A stretch of DNA of 64,000 nt from Mariniphaga sp963747515 (lineage in GTDB: Bacteria > Bacteroidota > Bacteroidia > Bacteroidales > Prolixibacteraceae). This document shows, piece by piece, positions 27,310 to 37,013 of this stretch. The notes below the pieces were generated by a model. The model was not told the DNA's origin. It ran no database searches and was given only the letters and a program-made list of their open reading frames with translations. Each line of letters opens with the position of its first letter. The first letter of the stretch is position 1. The stretch lies in contig CAVVFN010000005.1 of the NCBI GenBank assembly GCA_963747515.1, positions 186,001 to 250,000 on the forward strand. The letters run 5' to 3'. The translations under genes and the position numbers were made by a program.

Positions 27310-30001
27310 CGTTCACTTTTTTTATTGTTGTTTGAAAAGGAAAATCCATCCCTGCTGTTTCGTTCAGGTTCTTAGGTAACCCTGCCGTTCCTTCAGCAAG
27401 TCCGGGCAAAATTTTTGCTGTAAATTTTCGCTGTTCATTCTGAGCTGTAAATTCAATTGTGTCACCTTCTTTAATGCCAGCTTTTTCTGCATCCGTTTTG
27501 TTAAGTGCAATGTAAGGTTTCGGTACACGTTCTTTCACCGCCGGACTATTTGCACTCAGTTCTTCCGAACCAAAAATGTGGTAAATCGGAAGTACTGTCC
27601 ATCTTCCTTTTTCAGAAGAGAATCTTTCAGGAATCTTTTTAAAATATTCCAGTGCATGGTTTCCATTTTCGGAATACAACCGCACACCTGGATTTCCATG
27701 ATATGGCTCTCCACTTACTTCAATAAGGTATTTATTGATGGCCTGTGCTGAATTCCAGCCGGGTGACCAGTAAAATGGTGTAACCGATCCCGGAGGCACT
27801 CCATGATATCCTTCCATGCTGAATGAAAGCGAAGAGTCAGGATCATCCGGTGGCTGTGGTTCATTCACATCGATATTGGCATTTATGGCAGTACGGCCAC
27901 TAAAACGGTGTGTTTCACGCGGAATTTTTTGCGTTCCTTTCCGGTAACCTGCCGGTGGAGCCGATGATTTTATTTTTTCGAGTTCCGGGTAATGTACGAC
28001 CAGCTTTTCTATAATTCCATCGAGGTGCAGTTTCTTTTCGGGTGCTTCATCGGGCAACAACTCCTGAACCCATTTCCAGCCTGCCTGAATATCTTTTTTT
28101 GGAACATAAACCTGGTAAAACCGCTGTGCACGGCCTTCATTATTTACCACTGTCCCATCCGATTCAGCAAATGTCCCTGCAGGTAAAACATGCGTCGCTT
28201 GCGCGGTCGTTTCACTTTCCAGGTAATCCAGTACCACTATGTTTTTAAATTGCTGAAGGAAATTAGTTGTTCTCCTGCTGTCTGTCTTCCTGTACAAATC
28301 GTTTTCAAGGATTATCAGAGTATCCCTTTCCTTATCAAATTCAATTTGAAAAGCCTGTTCCAGGTATTTGTTGGTCATCAGGGACAATCCAACTGAATTG
28401 ACTTCAGGAACAACATTTATCAGTCCCGGACTTTTATCTTTATCTTTTAAACCAATCGCCACATTTGCTGCCGCTTCCAATACAGAAGAATCGTATAAAC
28501 TGGTACCACTAATAATCAAGGTTTTTTTTGCATTCATCAATTCATCAGCTATATGCTTTGCCAGTTTTGCAGTTTCATCATTTTCTTTCAGTTCAGGAAG
28601 ATTTGAATTGATTTGGTGAGCAATGGCATGCCCGAGGCGGGCGATATTTGCAGGATGCGAATGAGCTGTTTGTGTTGCTATTTCATCGAGTCTGGTAGTA
28701 TGTGCTGCTGCAATAAAAAGCGGACCCCTTTTTTCCTGAACTACTTCGCGTATGGCGGTGTCATTCCATTCCTGTATGTCGATTTTCCTTGCCTGTTCTG
28801 CCGGTTGATGTTTGGCAGCCTGCCGGATGTTCAATGCCAGCATGGGTGCAGTATTGGTTACATCCTCTCCAATAACAAGGACCGCATCGTATCCTTTCAC
28901 CTCGTTTAATGAAGGCGTATAACTATTTTTACTCTTTATAACATCAATTACTTTCTGAACCAGTTTTCCTTCCATCTCAGGAATTCCGGAGTAAAAATTT
29001 TCTTCCCCCACCAGTTGCTGCAAAAGAAAGTTCGACTCGAGTGAAGCCTTTGGGGACCCGAATCCTATTACTCTTCCATATGTCAATAGCTTTTTGATTT
29101 CATTTACAATCTCTTTTTTATCTTGCTGAACAACCGTATCGGTTTCCTTTTTGAAAGGTGTTTGAATTCGTTTCAGATTGTTTATGTATTCATAACCGAA
29201 ACGTCCGCGATCGCACAAAAAATAACCATTCACCTCGCCATTGTATCGACTAAGAATTCTTTGAATTGTACCATAACGTTCTGAAGCCAAGATATTGCAA
29301 CCCAAACTGCAATTATGGCAAACTGATGGTGCGCTGGTGAGGTCCCATTTGCGGGTGTAATGTTTTTTCAATGTTTTATCGGTGAAAACACCAGTAGGAC
29401 AAATTTCCACCAGATTGCCGCTGCATTCGTTTTCGAGGATTCCGGATTCATAGCGTCCGAAATACAGATTGTCGTGTACACCAAACACATCCAGATCTTT
29501 ACCGCCTGCATAATCTTTATAGTACCGGACACAACGGTAACATTGAATACATCGATTCATTTCATGATTGATAAACGGTCCAAGGTACTGGTTTGTATGG
29601 GTGCGTTTATTAAACCGGTAACGGCGGTAATTGTGGCCTGACATCACGGTCATGTCCTGAAGGTGGCACTCCCCGCCTTCATCACAAACAGGGCAGTCGT
29701 GCGGATGGTTTACCATTAGTGCTTCAATGTTGTGTGCCCTGAAATTTTTTGCTTTTTCGGCATCGATGGAAATACGAAGGTCATCGGCAACAGGCAACAG
29801 GCAGGCCATTGCCAGCTTTCCCCTGTCGTCATTTTCATCTTTATACTGAATGACAGCGCATTGTCGGCAGGCGCCAATGGAATCCAGCTCAGGATGCCAG
29901 CAAAAGTAGGGAAGGTTCAATCCCAGGGACAGGCAAGTCTCCAGCAGGTTTTTACCTTCTTCAACTTCATATTTAATATTGTCGATGTAAATTCTTACCA
30001 T
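27302..30001 (-). CDS. nuoG: NADH-quinone oxidoreductase subunit G
   Basis: About 899 residues. The order is an N-terminal [2Fe-2S] ferredoxin domain (FCWHPELDSIGACRQCAV, then MACLLPV), a His/Cys cluster motif (HPHDCPVCDEGGECHLQDM), a [4Fe-4S] motif (CIQCYRCVRYY ... CSGNLVEICPTG), and a molybdopterin-oxidoreductase-like domain opening with CHNCSLGC. That last motif keeps the cysteines of the extra N7 cluster. The C-terminal domain resembles molybdopterin dinucleotide-binding folds (AGIKEGDTIEF). I chose the ATG at 30001, which follows AAAAAGGA; an in-frame ATG lies at 30019. It overlaps nuoF by 7 bp. Confidence 0.95.
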   Translation of the reverse strand: MVRIYIDNIKYEVEEGKNLLETCLSLGLNLPYFCWHPELDSIGACRQCAVIQYKDENDDRGKLAMACLLPVADDLRISIDAEKAKNFRAHNIEALMVNHPHDCPVCDEGGECHLQDMTVMSGHNYRRYRFNKRTHTNQYLGPFINHEMNRCIQCYRCVRYYKDYAGGKDLDVFGVHDNLYFGRYESGILENECSGNLVEICPTGVFTDKTLKKHYTRKWDLTSAPSVCHNCSLGCNILASERYGTIQRILSRYNGEVNGYFLCDRGRFGYEYINNLKRIQTPFKKETDTVVQQDKKEIVNEIKKLLTYGRVIGFGSPKASLESNFLLQQLVGEENFYSGIPEMEGKLVQKVIDVIKSKNSYTPSLNEVKGYDAVLVIGEDVTNTAPMLALNIRQAAKHQPAEQARKIDIQEWNDTAIREVVQEKRGPLFIAAAHTTRLDEIATQTAHSHPANIARLGHAIAHQINSNLPELKENDETAKLAKHIADELMNAKKTLIISGTSLYDSSVLEAAANVAIGLKDKDKSPGLINVVPEVNSVGLSLMTNKYLEQAFQIEFDKERDTLIILENDLYRKTDSRRTTNFLQQFKNIVVLDYLESETTAQATHVLPAGTFAESDGTVVNNEGRAQRFYQVYVPKKDIQAGWKWVQELLPDEAPEKKLHLDGIIEKLVVHYPELEKIKSSAPPAGYRKGTQKIPRETHRFSGRTAINANIDVNEPQPPDDPDSSLSFSMEGYHGVPPGSVTPFYWSPGWNSAQAINKYLIEVSGEPYHGNPGVRLYSENGNHALEYFKKIPERFSSEKGRWTVLPIYHIFGSEELSANSPAVKERVPKPYIALNKTDAEKAGIKEGDTIEFTAQNEQRKFTAKILPGLAEGTAGLPKNLNETAGMDFPFQTTIKKVNDE

Positions 30002-31281
30002 TCCTTTTTCCACGGACATTTGTGTTCATGAATATGCTTTTCAAAATCTTCTCTGAAATATTTCAGTGCGCTTTGCAGCGGTTCCATTGCTCCGGGTGCC
30101 AGCGCGCAATAGGTATTTCCCATACCCATATACTCGGTGTGAAATTCAAGAATGTCGAGATCGCGCATTTCCCCTTTCCCGTTTTCAATAGCTTCCAATG
30201 TTTTGGCGGTCCATGGCAATCCTTCGCGGCAAGGGGTGCACCAGCCACATGATTCCTGTGCAAAAAACCGCTCCAGATTGAGTACCATTCCTACCGGGCA
30301 TGTTTTATCGTCGAGAACGATTAACGTACCGGTTCCGAGACGGCTTCCCGCAGCCATCACACTATGGTAATCGAGTGGAATATCCCAGTGCCCCGCAGTG
30401 AGAAAATCGGTAGATCCGCCTCCGGGCTGAACGCCTTTAAATTTGTATCCTTCCAACATTCCACCGGCATGTTCTTCCATTATTTCGCCAAGTGTGGTTC
30501 CCATCGGCAGCTCGTAAAGTCCGGGATTTTTAACGCGACCGCTGGCACCGTATATTTTCGTTCCGGCATCATCGGTTTTGGCCAGATTTTTAAACCATTC
30601 TGCGCCATTGACAATAATGTGCGGAACATTGCACAACGTTTCCACATTGTTCACCACTGTTGGCTTTCCGAATAAACCGCTTGTCTGCGGGAAAGGTGGT
30701 TTATTTCGCGGATTGGCACGTTTCCCTTCCAAAGCATTGAGTAAACCTGTTTCTTCTCCACACATGTAGCGTCCTACACTGATATGAAGCGATGCATCCA
30801 GGTTGTAGCCACTGCCTAAAATATCTTTGCCAAGATAACCGGCATTGTATGCTTCTTCAATGGCATGGGTAATTGCTTCCGCAGCGCGATGATAGGCCCA
30901 GCGGAGAAAAATATAACAATAATTGGCCTGGACAGCAAATGAGCTGATGATGAGGCCTTCAAGCAACTGGTGCGGATTTCCTTCAAGCAGCAGACGGTCT
31001 TTGAAACTTCCGGGTTCCATTTCGTCTGCATTGGCAACAAAATATTTGGGAAGCGGTGCATCATCGCCCACCGGCACAAATCCCCATTTCATTCCTGTGC
31101 CAAAACCTGCGCCACCACGACCTTTCAATCCCGAATTTTTAACAATTTCCGTCACATCTTTCGGATTCATTTTTACCGTCTTGCGCAATGCCCGGTAACC
31201 TCCGGTTCTCTCATATTCTTTTAACGAGAGCCAGGTTCCGTCGTTCTTAATATGTTGTGTTAATGGTTTTTCCATATACAC
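29995..31281 (-). CDS. nuoF: NADH-quinone oxidoreductase subunit F (NADH-binding)
   Basis: 428 residues. It binds FMN and NADH and carries cluster N3. The glycine-rich flavin site GLKGRGGAGFGTGMKWGFVP lies near residue 50, the GRYMCGEETGLLNALEGKR block near residue 165, and the [4Fe-4S] motif CGWCTPCREG in the last quarter with a fourth Cys in NTYCALAPGA. It is separated from nuoE by a 256-bp gap, the largest inside the operon. Confidence 0.97.
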   Translation of the reverse strand: MYMEKPLTQHIKNDGTWLSLKEYERTGGYRALRKTVKMNPKDVTEIVKNSGLKGRGGAGFGTGMKWGFVPVGDDAPLPKYFVANADEMEPGSFKDRLLLEGNPHQLLEGLIISSFAVQANYCYIFLRWAYHRAAEAITHAIEEAYNAGYLGKDILGSGYNLDASLHISVGRYMCGEETGLLNALEGKRANPRNKPPFPQTSGLFGKPTVVNNVETLCNVPHIIVNGAEWFKNLAKTDDAGTKIYGASGRVKNPGLYELPMGTTLGEIMEEHAGGMLEGYKFKGVQPGGGSTDFLTAGHWDIPLDYHSVMAAGSRLGTGTLIVLDDKTCPVGMVLNLERFFAQESCGWCTPCREGLPWTAKTLEAIENGKGEMRDLDILEFHTEYMGMGNTYCALAPGAMEPLQSALKYFREDFEKHIHEHKCPWKKEW

Positions 31282-31537
31282 TTCGGAAATATCCGTTTAT
31301 AAAATTATTTTATTGAATTTGGTATTATGCAAATCCATCTGTTTGTGGGGGTTAAAACCCATTTAATCTTCAGTTCTTTATTTAATCCGCTCTCTAAAGT
31401 GAATACCAATTTAGTCAGCATTTATCCGAATTATTTATTGCCGTCAGCTTTTAGCTGACGGTTCTTATATGCTCTTTCTTGGCCACATTTCTAATTTCAT
31501 CTTTTTTGTGCTCTTTTCAGATTTAAAACATTAAACT
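31282..31537. repeat. Gap in the nuo operon with a perfect hairpin
   Basis: 256 bp of non-coding DNA between nuoE and nuoF. A perfect inverted repeat (arms CCGTCAGCT and AGCTGACGG, loop TTT) occupies 31441-31461. A smaller GGGTT/AACCC hairpin lies at about 31351-31362. No T-run follows the main stem on the minus strand, so it is not a normal terminator. It looks like an interspersed palindromic element. Confidence 0.6.
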
Positions 31538-32023
31538 TTATTTGTATTTCTCCAAAATTCCTTCAATTTTATCCACTGTTAAATCGCGATGCAAATCCTG
31601 GTCAATAATCATCGCGGGGGCACGATCACAGGTGCCAAGGCATGGTATGGTCAGCAGGGTAAAGCGGTTGCCGGTTGTTGTTTCGCCAAATCCTATACCC
31701 AATATTTCCTGTAATTTTTCAGCAATCTCTTCGTACTTCATAATCCAGCAGGTTACGCTGTTGCAAATCAAAATGACATGCCGCCCAACCGGTTTGCGAA
31801 AAACCAGGTTGTAAAATGTAGCCACACTATCTACCGCCTCGGGCGACATTTCAAGTACTTCGGCCAGCTCTTCCACTGCATCGTCTGAAACCCAGCGGTA
31901 GTGCCTCTGAACCACCTGCAATGCTTCAATACACGCCGCGCTTTTATGCGGGAAGTGCGGATATAACTCCTCAATTTCTTTTTCTATGTCAGCTGTTATA
32001 ATCGTCTTTTTTGTCATTTCCAA
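31538..32023 (-). CDS. nuoE: NADH-quinone oxidoreductase subunit E
   Basis: 161 residues, a thioredoxin-like [2Fe-2S] protein (cluster N1a) of the NADH module. The four cluster cysteines appear as CNSVTC and CLGTC, and AVDSVATFYNLVFRKPVGRH is the typical family block. It starts 8 bp after nuoCD. Confidence 0.96.
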   Translation of the reverse strand: MEMTKKTIITADIEKEIEELYPHFPHKSAACIEALQVVQRHYRWVSDDAVEELAEVLEMSPEAVDSVATFYNLVFRKPVGRHVILICNSVTCWIMKYEEIAEKLQEILGIGFGETTTGNRFTLLTIPCLGTCDRAPAMIIDQDLHRDLTVDKIEGILEKYK

Positions 32024-32031
32024 AATTCATT

Positions 32032-33771
32032 TTACCTGTCCACATCTGAAAGCACGAAATCTACGCTTCCCAAAATGGCCAGCAGGTCGGGTACAGTATA
32101 TCCCCTGCTGATTTCAGGAACAAACTGAATGTGCGGGAAGGAGGGAGTACGGATTCGTGTCCGGTAAGAATTGGTACTGCCGTCGGAAATCAGGTAATAG
32201 CCGTTGTTTCCCTTGGTAGCCTCCACACTGCAAAAGACTTCACCGGCAGGCATTACCGGACCCCAACTCACATGTACAAAATGGTTTATCAGCGTTTCAA
32301 TATCTTTCATCGTATGTTTTTTGGCGGGAGGTGTTGCCAGCGGATGCTCCGATTTGAATTTGCCGGCAGGCATATTCTTCATGCATTGCTCAACGATTCG
32401 CAGGCTTTGCCGCATTTCTTCCACGCGCACTTTGGCGCGGTCGAGGTTATCACCATTGGAACCCACCGGTATTTCAAAATCGAACTGATCGAAACCGGAA
32501 TAGGGTTGTTTTTTTCGGAAATCCCATTCAAATCCCGTTGCCCGCAATCCCGGACCGGTTATTCCCCAATCGATGGCTTCTTCTGTGGAATATACGCCAA
32601 TGCCAAGGTTTCGGGCTTTGAAGATGCCGTTTCTCATTACAAAACGGTCGTATTCTTTTAACCTTCCAGGAAAATAGTCGATAAACTTTCGAATCAGTTT
32701 TTCCCACCCTTCGGGCAGGTCCTGTGCCACTCCGCCAATCCGAAACCAGTTGGGATGCATACGCCCGCCGGTGATGGAAGAAACGATCTCGAATATTCTT
32801 TCGCGGTCTTCGAACATAAGAAAAACAGGTGACATCATTCCCAAATCCTGGGCAAATGTACCATACCAAACCAGGTGACTGGAAATCCGAAACAGTTCGC
32901 TCATCATAATCCGGATAACTTTTGCACGGTCGGGAACCGTAACTCCGCCCAGTTTTTCTACTGCCATCACATAAGGAAAATTGTTCATCACACCGCCAAG
33001 ATATTCCACTCGATCGGTGTAAGGAATATAGGAGTGCCAGGTTTGACGCTCGCCCATTTTTTCAGCCCCGCGATGATGAAAACCAATTTCCGGTACAATG
33101 TTCATAATTTCTTCGCCATCGAGTTGAAGCACCAGTCTTAATATTCCGTGCGTTCCGGGATGCTGAGGCCCCAGGTTGAGAAACAGGATATCTTCCTCCT
33201 GCAGCGATTTATCCATACCCCATTCTTCAGGCTTAAACTTCAGCAACTTTTGCTTCTCTTCCTGTTGGGTCTGCGAAAGCTGAAAAGGTTCCAATTCGGT
33301 TGCCCTTGCCGGATGAGCTTTTTGCAGCGGATGGCCTTCCCACCAATCGGGCATTAAAATGCGTCGCATGAGCGGATGACCAGTGAAGGTGATACCAAAG
33401 AGGTCGTAGATTTCACGTTCGTACCAGTTGGCCGACTGCCAAACCGAAGTTGCAGTGGATAATGAAAGATCATCAGAAATCAAGGGCACCTTCAGCCGCA
33501 AGTAGTCGTTCCGTTCAAACGAAAGCAACTGGTAAACAATGGTAAAGCGGCTTTCGGGCTGATTTTCTCGTATCCTCCTGGCCTGTTCGTCGATTGCCGT
33601 TAAATCGTAAAGCATTTTATACGGCTGTTCAACCTGTTCTTTCAAAAAACGAAGCACAGGAACAATTTTTTCGGGATGAATCCAGAGGGTAGGAAATACA
33701 TCTTTTGTCTCCTGCACTCCCAAAACCGAATCCTGAAAATGTTTGTATAATATGGACGTTATACCTGTCAT
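32032..33771 (-). CDS. nuoCD: NADH-quinone oxidoreductase fused subunits C and D
   Basis: 579 residues. Residues about 1-170 are NuoC (30-kDa subunit; SANWYEREIYDLFGITFTGHP) and residues about 195-579 are NuoD (49-kDa subunit; LNLGPQHPGTHGILRLVLQLDGE, RIGGVAQDLPEGW and the C-terminal GSVDFVLSDVDR). NuoD lines the quinone site with NuoB. The fusion is a known arrangement in enterobacteria and Bacteroidota. The start overlaps the nuoB stop by 4 bp. Confidence 0.97.
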   Translation of the reverse strand: MTGITSILYKHFQDSVLGVQETKDVFPTLWIHPEKIVPVLRFLKEQVEQPYKMLYDLTAIDEQARRIRENQPESRFTIVYQLLSFERNDYLRLKVPLISDDLSLSTATSVWQSANWYEREIYDLFGITFTGHPLMRRILMPDWWEGHPLQKAHPARATELEPFQLSQTQQEEKQKLLKFKPEEWGMDKSLQEEDILFLNLGPQHPGTHGILRLVLQLDGEEIMNIVPEIGFHHRGAEKMGERQTWHSYIPYTDRVEYLGGVMNNFPYVMAVEKLGGVTVPDRAKVIRIMMSELFRISSHLVWYGTFAQDLGMMSPVFLMFEDRERIFEIVSSITGGRMHPNWFRIGGVAQDLPEGWEKLIRKFIDYFPGRLKEYDRFVMRNGIFKARNLGIGVYSTEEAIDWGITGPGLRATGFEWDFRKKQPYSGFDQFDFEIPVGSNGDNLDRAKVRVEEMRQSLRIVEQCMKNMPAGKFKSEHPLATPPAKKHTMKDIETLINHFVHVSWGPVMPAGEVFCSVEATKGNNGYYLISDGSTNSYRTRIRTPSFPHIQFVPEISRGYTVPDLLAILGSVDFVLSDVDR

Positions 33772-34409
33772 TTAAGATGATCCGGATTACTGATTTCAGT
33801 CATTTTCATTCGCTCCAATCTGTAAATTTCTTTCATCGATTTTTTTTCCGGCTTAATAACTCCTTGTTGTCCAACTTTCCAGCTGAGCGGCCTTTTTTCC
33901 TTTCCCACCTGATTGCGAAGCAAAAGCACAGCTTCCATAAACGCATCGGGACGCGGCGGACAGCCGGGCACATAAACATCTACCGGCATAAATTTATCTA
34001 CACCCTGCACCACACTGTATATATCATACATGCCACCTGAGTTGGAGCAAGATCCCATGGAAATGATCCAGCGTGGCTCCATCATCTGTTCATAAAGATG
34101 TTTTATTACCGGCGCCATTTTTATGAAAATAGTACCTGCAGTAATCATCAAATCCGCTTCCCGTGGTGTTCCGCGAATAACTTCGGCACCAAAACGGGCA
34201 ATATCGTACCGGCTGGTTATTGATGTTGCCATTTCAACATAACAGCAGGATAATCCAAAATTAAAGGGCCAGATGGAATTTTTCCTTCCCCAGGCAATCA
34301 GGCTTTCCAAATTCGTGAGAATCACATTTTGCTGCATCGTCTCTTCGAATGAAGAATTTCTGTTTTTTGGAGAAGTTGAATCATTTATGCCACTTGTCCA
34401 CCACTTCAT
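33768..34409 (-). CDS. nuoB: NADH-quinone oxidoreductase subunit B
   Basis: 213 residues. It carries cluster N2, the last iron-sulfur cluster before quinone. The cysteines are the tandem pair in GLSCCYVEM, the one in MGSCSNSGG and the one in VPGCPPRPD. The core starts near residue 25 (QQNVILTNLESLIAWGRKNSIWP). The first 24 residues are a polar extension; a second ATG at residue 25 is a possible start. The first ATG abuts the nuoA stop with no gap. The C-terminal 40 residues are a basic tail beyond the usual family end. Confidence 0.96.
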   Translation of the reverse strand: MKWWTSGINDSTSPKNRNSSFEETMQQNVILTNLESLIAWGRKNSIWPFNFGLSCCYVEMATSITSRYDIARFGAEVIRGTPREADLMITAGTIFIKMAPVIKHLYEQMMEPRWIISMGSCSNSGGMYDIYSVVQGVDKFMPVDVYVPGCPPRPDAFMEAVLLLRNQVGKEKRPLSWKVGQQGVIKPEKKSMKEIYRLERMKMTEISNPDHLK

Positions 34410-34835
34410 TTAATTCGGTTTTTTAATTTTTTTATGATAGATTTCGAGAATCTTTTTTCCTTTCGGACCAAAATCGAGAGCTCCGGTTTTCCATTCATAG
34501 AGCAGAACAACCATTAATATACCAATGAAAATCAGAACTGCAATATAGCCTGTCCAGCCTACTTCTTTGACAGCCACCGCCCAGGCAATGATAAATGCCG
34601 CTTCCAAATCAAAAATGACAAAAAACATAGCCACAATATAAAAATGAACGGGAAAACGCAAACGACCACTGCCAGTGGGGGTAATTCCCGATTCATAAGC
34701 TTCTCCGGTGGCTGGCTCATTGTGCCGTTCTCCCAGAAAGTGAGAAATCAGCAAAATACCGGCAACCAGTAAAATTACAGTTGTTCCATATAGGAGAAAG
34801 GGCCAGAAAAGAGTTGTGTCCGTAATTTCTTTCAT
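34410..34835 (-). CDS. nuoA: NADH-quinone oxidoreductase subunit A
   Basis: 141 residues with three membrane helices, the first gene of the operon. The family loop EAYESGITPTGSGRLRFPVHFYIVAMFFVIFDLEAAF is clear (acidic residues at the quinone-chamber loop). The C-terminus is a short basic tail. The promoter must lie in 34836-35146, but no convincing consensus was found there. Confidence 0.96.
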   Translation of the reverse strand: MKEITDTTLFWPFLLYGTTVILLVAGILLISHFLGERHNEPATGEAYESGITPTGSGRLRFPVHFYIVAMFFVIFDLEAAFIIAWAVAVKEVGWTGYIAVLIFIGILMVVLLYEWKTGALDFGPKGKKILEIYHKKIKKPN

Positions 34836-35146
34836 TTATTTACTTAGTGCTTAGTAATATACTAATTAATTGAATTCCATACAATGACTGAGTGTTTGCT
34901 TTTAAAATTTTTATTTATTTTGTGAAAATCTTGCTTATGTTGGTAAATTTTTCCCTTACAGAGAAAAACTATGCCATAGAATTATGTTAAAATACAATTT
35001 TCTGATTGTTTGAAAGTTGAGGCAATTGAAAGTTTTTATTAGGTTTCATCCCGTGTAAAGTTGTGGATATGTTACACGCTCATTGAGAAATTTTCTCTAC
35101 AGAAGTTCTTTATTATTTTTCGATACATTTTATCCGGTTATATTGG
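34836..35146. other. Upstream region of the nuo operon
   Basis: 311 bp without a gene. It should contain the nuo promoter. On the minus strand only an imperfect -7 match (TAGTTTTT, near 34966-34973) was seen. No ORF or strong hairpin stands out. Confidence 0.35.
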
Positions 35147-35555
35147 TTATATGTTATAATCTTCTGCGCGTCGTTTTTCCCGAATCATCCGGTTATGCTG
35201 CATTCGGAACAATCCGTAGAGAATGATGAGAATAATCGGCAACAGCATATTAAGCCACTTCAGCAGGAATTTTTTACCATCGTCAATTTGATCGAGCAAT
35301 CGCGATGTAACACCCCGTGTACGCAATGCAATTAAAACGGTATCATCCAACAGCCAGTCGATGGAATTGACCAGCAAGTTTACATTATCGGGCTGCAATT
35401 GTCTCGCCTGCTGTCCCTCTCCGTTTACCGGAAAATCGTCGTCGCCAATAACTATCAGCTTCTACTCACTTTCCATACTCCCCAAACCAACAAACAGCAA
35501 CACTGCTACAGGCACAAATGGGATGGCTTTCTGAATTACAGATTTCAGAAAAGCA
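35147..35555 (-). pseudogene. Relic of gldG (gliding-type ABC transporter auxiliary protein), 3' part only
   Basis: The C-terminal end is typical of GldG: NVNLLVNSIDWLLDDTVLIALRTRGVTSR, then one membrane helix (WLNMLLPIILIILYGLFRM). The frame continues upstream as KLIVIGDDDFPVNGEG, with an in-frame TAG at 35462-35464. Above that come recognisable residues AIPFVPVAVLLFVGLGSMESE. The gene then fades out near 35555, 85 bp before the ZIP transporter gene on the other strand. Full GldG proteins are over 500 residues, so about three quarters of the gene is missing. It is a decayed remnant; an 83-residue peptide product would have no plausible function. Confidence 0.8.
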
Positions 35556-35639
35556 TTTCATAGATGTAATCAACAATAAACAATTTAAAATTTAAGATGT
35601 TACACCTGATGCAAACAGACAAATAAACATTTAAACAGC

Positions 35640-36392
35640 ATGGAGGAATGGATAAAAGCCGGAATGTGGGGTTTTTTATCGGGCGGTGCCTTAATTATTG
35701 GATCCTTGCTTGGCTACTACCTTAAATTTTCGCCAAAGGTGATTGCCATGATAATGGCTTTTGGAGCCGGTGTTTTAATTTCGGCTTTGGCTTTCGAACT
35801 CATGCATGAAGCTTATCAGCAGGGAGGAATGTTTTCTGCATCCACTGGTTTTTTGTCAGGTGCTGCAATCTACTCACTGGCCAATTATTTTCTAGAGCAT
35901 AAAGGAGCGAAGCATCGAAAACGATCTCAGCACCAACAACTTTCAGAAAAGGAACATTCGGGCAGCGGAGTTGCAATAGCATTGGGCGCTTTGCTCGACG
36001 GAATTCCTGAATCAATCGCTATTGGAATTAGTATGCTGGAAGGTGGGGCAGTAAGTATTGCTACAGTTGTTGCAGTTTTCCTGTCGAATATTCCTGAAGG
36101 TTTATCCAGTACTTCAGGAATGAAAAATGCCGGTCGTTCAAAGTTGTTTATTTTTGGAATCTGGGTTAGCATAGCAATACTAACAGGAATTTCATCAGTT
36201 TTGGGTTATGGTGTTTTCAGTCATCTTTCTGAAAAAATAGTTGGAGCAACACTTGCCGTTGCGGCAGGCGCGATTCTGAATATGCTTGCAGCAACCATGA
36301 TTCCTGAAGCTTTTGATAAAGGACATAGCATTGTTGGGATAGTAACGGTGATGGGTTTTCTTACTTCTTTTTTACTTTCTTTTTTAACCTGA
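35640..36392 (+). CDS. ZIP family metal transporter
   Basis: 250 residues and about eight membrane helices. It belongs to the ZIP family, which moves Zn(II), Fe(II) or other divalent metals into the cytosol. The two metal-site helices read GALLDGIPESIAIG and VFLSNIPEGLSSTSGM. The usual histidines of helices 4 and 5 (HxxPEG) are replaced by Asp and Ser, while the PE pairs are kept. This variant is widespread in a bacterial ZIP subfamily, so it is probably functional. It is a single gene, divergent from the gldG relic. The ATG is well placed and the protein is full length. Confidence 0.9.
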   Translation: MEEWIKAGMWGFLSGGALIIGSLLGYYLKFSPKVIAMIMAFGAGVLISALAFELMHEAYQQGGMFSASTGFLSGAAIYSLANYFLEHKGAKHRKRSQHQQLSEKEHSGSGVAIALGALLDGIPESIAIGISMLEGGAVSIATVVAVFLSNIPEGLSSTSGMKNAGRSKLFIFGIWVSIAILTGISSVLGYGVFSHLSEKIVGATLAVAAGAILNMLAATMIPEAFDKGHSIVGIVTVMGFLTSFLLSFLT

Positions 36393-37013
36393 AAAGCTGA
36401 ATTTACTCCACTTCAACGGCTACCCTTTCGTTCATCTCCTTTATCTATACCCTGTAATATACCAAATTAGGTTTTAACCGGGAAATTTTCCACAAGATTA
36501 TATAAATCACAGTTTCACTAAATAGAAAATTACAAAGCTTTTCCATTACCACGATCAAACCGTTTTTAATGAATTCTGAGGAACCAAAAATGATCTTCCA
36601 GAAATCAATTTCTTCTTTTAAAAAATCATGTTTGGGAAATGAATTTTCATAGGGCAAATTTCCAATTCGGATAGTTAATTCTGTTTCTGTTTTAATGTAA
36701 AACAACCGCCCGTTAAACAAAATACTGACGGTAAATGAAGTGTAATTCCCATATATGAATAACCATCAGCTGCCATTTCTTTTGATTCCATAAATTATGT
36801 TATTTTGAAAATACTGAGTGTAAGTCCTTATTTTGTTGAATCAGCATTAAAGCCAATCGTGTAAATATTGTTAAAATAATTGAATACCATCATTTACCAA
36901 TTGGCAATCATTTTTGTAAGATGGAGTATCTTTAATTTTGGGAATCATTTTTTTAAAATTGAGGCTGCCACACAGGCAACCTCAATATCAAACATAAAAT
37001 TGATAAACCTCAA
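36393..37013. other. Intergenic region with two overlapping short frames of unknown status
   Basis: 620 bp. On the minus strand, a 38-codon frame starts at ATG 36791 (MESKEMAADGYSYMGITL...) and a second frame (36445-36720) continues in another register without a recognisable domain. Together they could be a frameshifted small gene, but I cannot identify a family. The susD3 terminator lies at 36952-36985. Confidence 0.3.
36952..36985 (-). terminator. Rho-independent terminator after susD3
   Basis: On the minus strand TTGAGGTTGCC (36985-36975) pairs with GGCAGCCTCAA (36969-36959) with one G-U pair and a 5-nt loop, and is followed by TTTTAAAAAAA. It lies 28 bp behind the susD3 stop. Confidence 0.8.

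Noticed and set aside
32131..32661. A 176-codon plus-strand frame opposite nuoCD
   Set aside because: It is antisense to conserved NuoD sequence; nothing supports a separate gene.
36001..36110. ZIP transporter judged inactive because metal-site histidines are replaced
   Set aside because: The Asp/Ser versions of these motifs are typical of a large bacterial ZIP subgroup, so the change alone is not evidence of loss.
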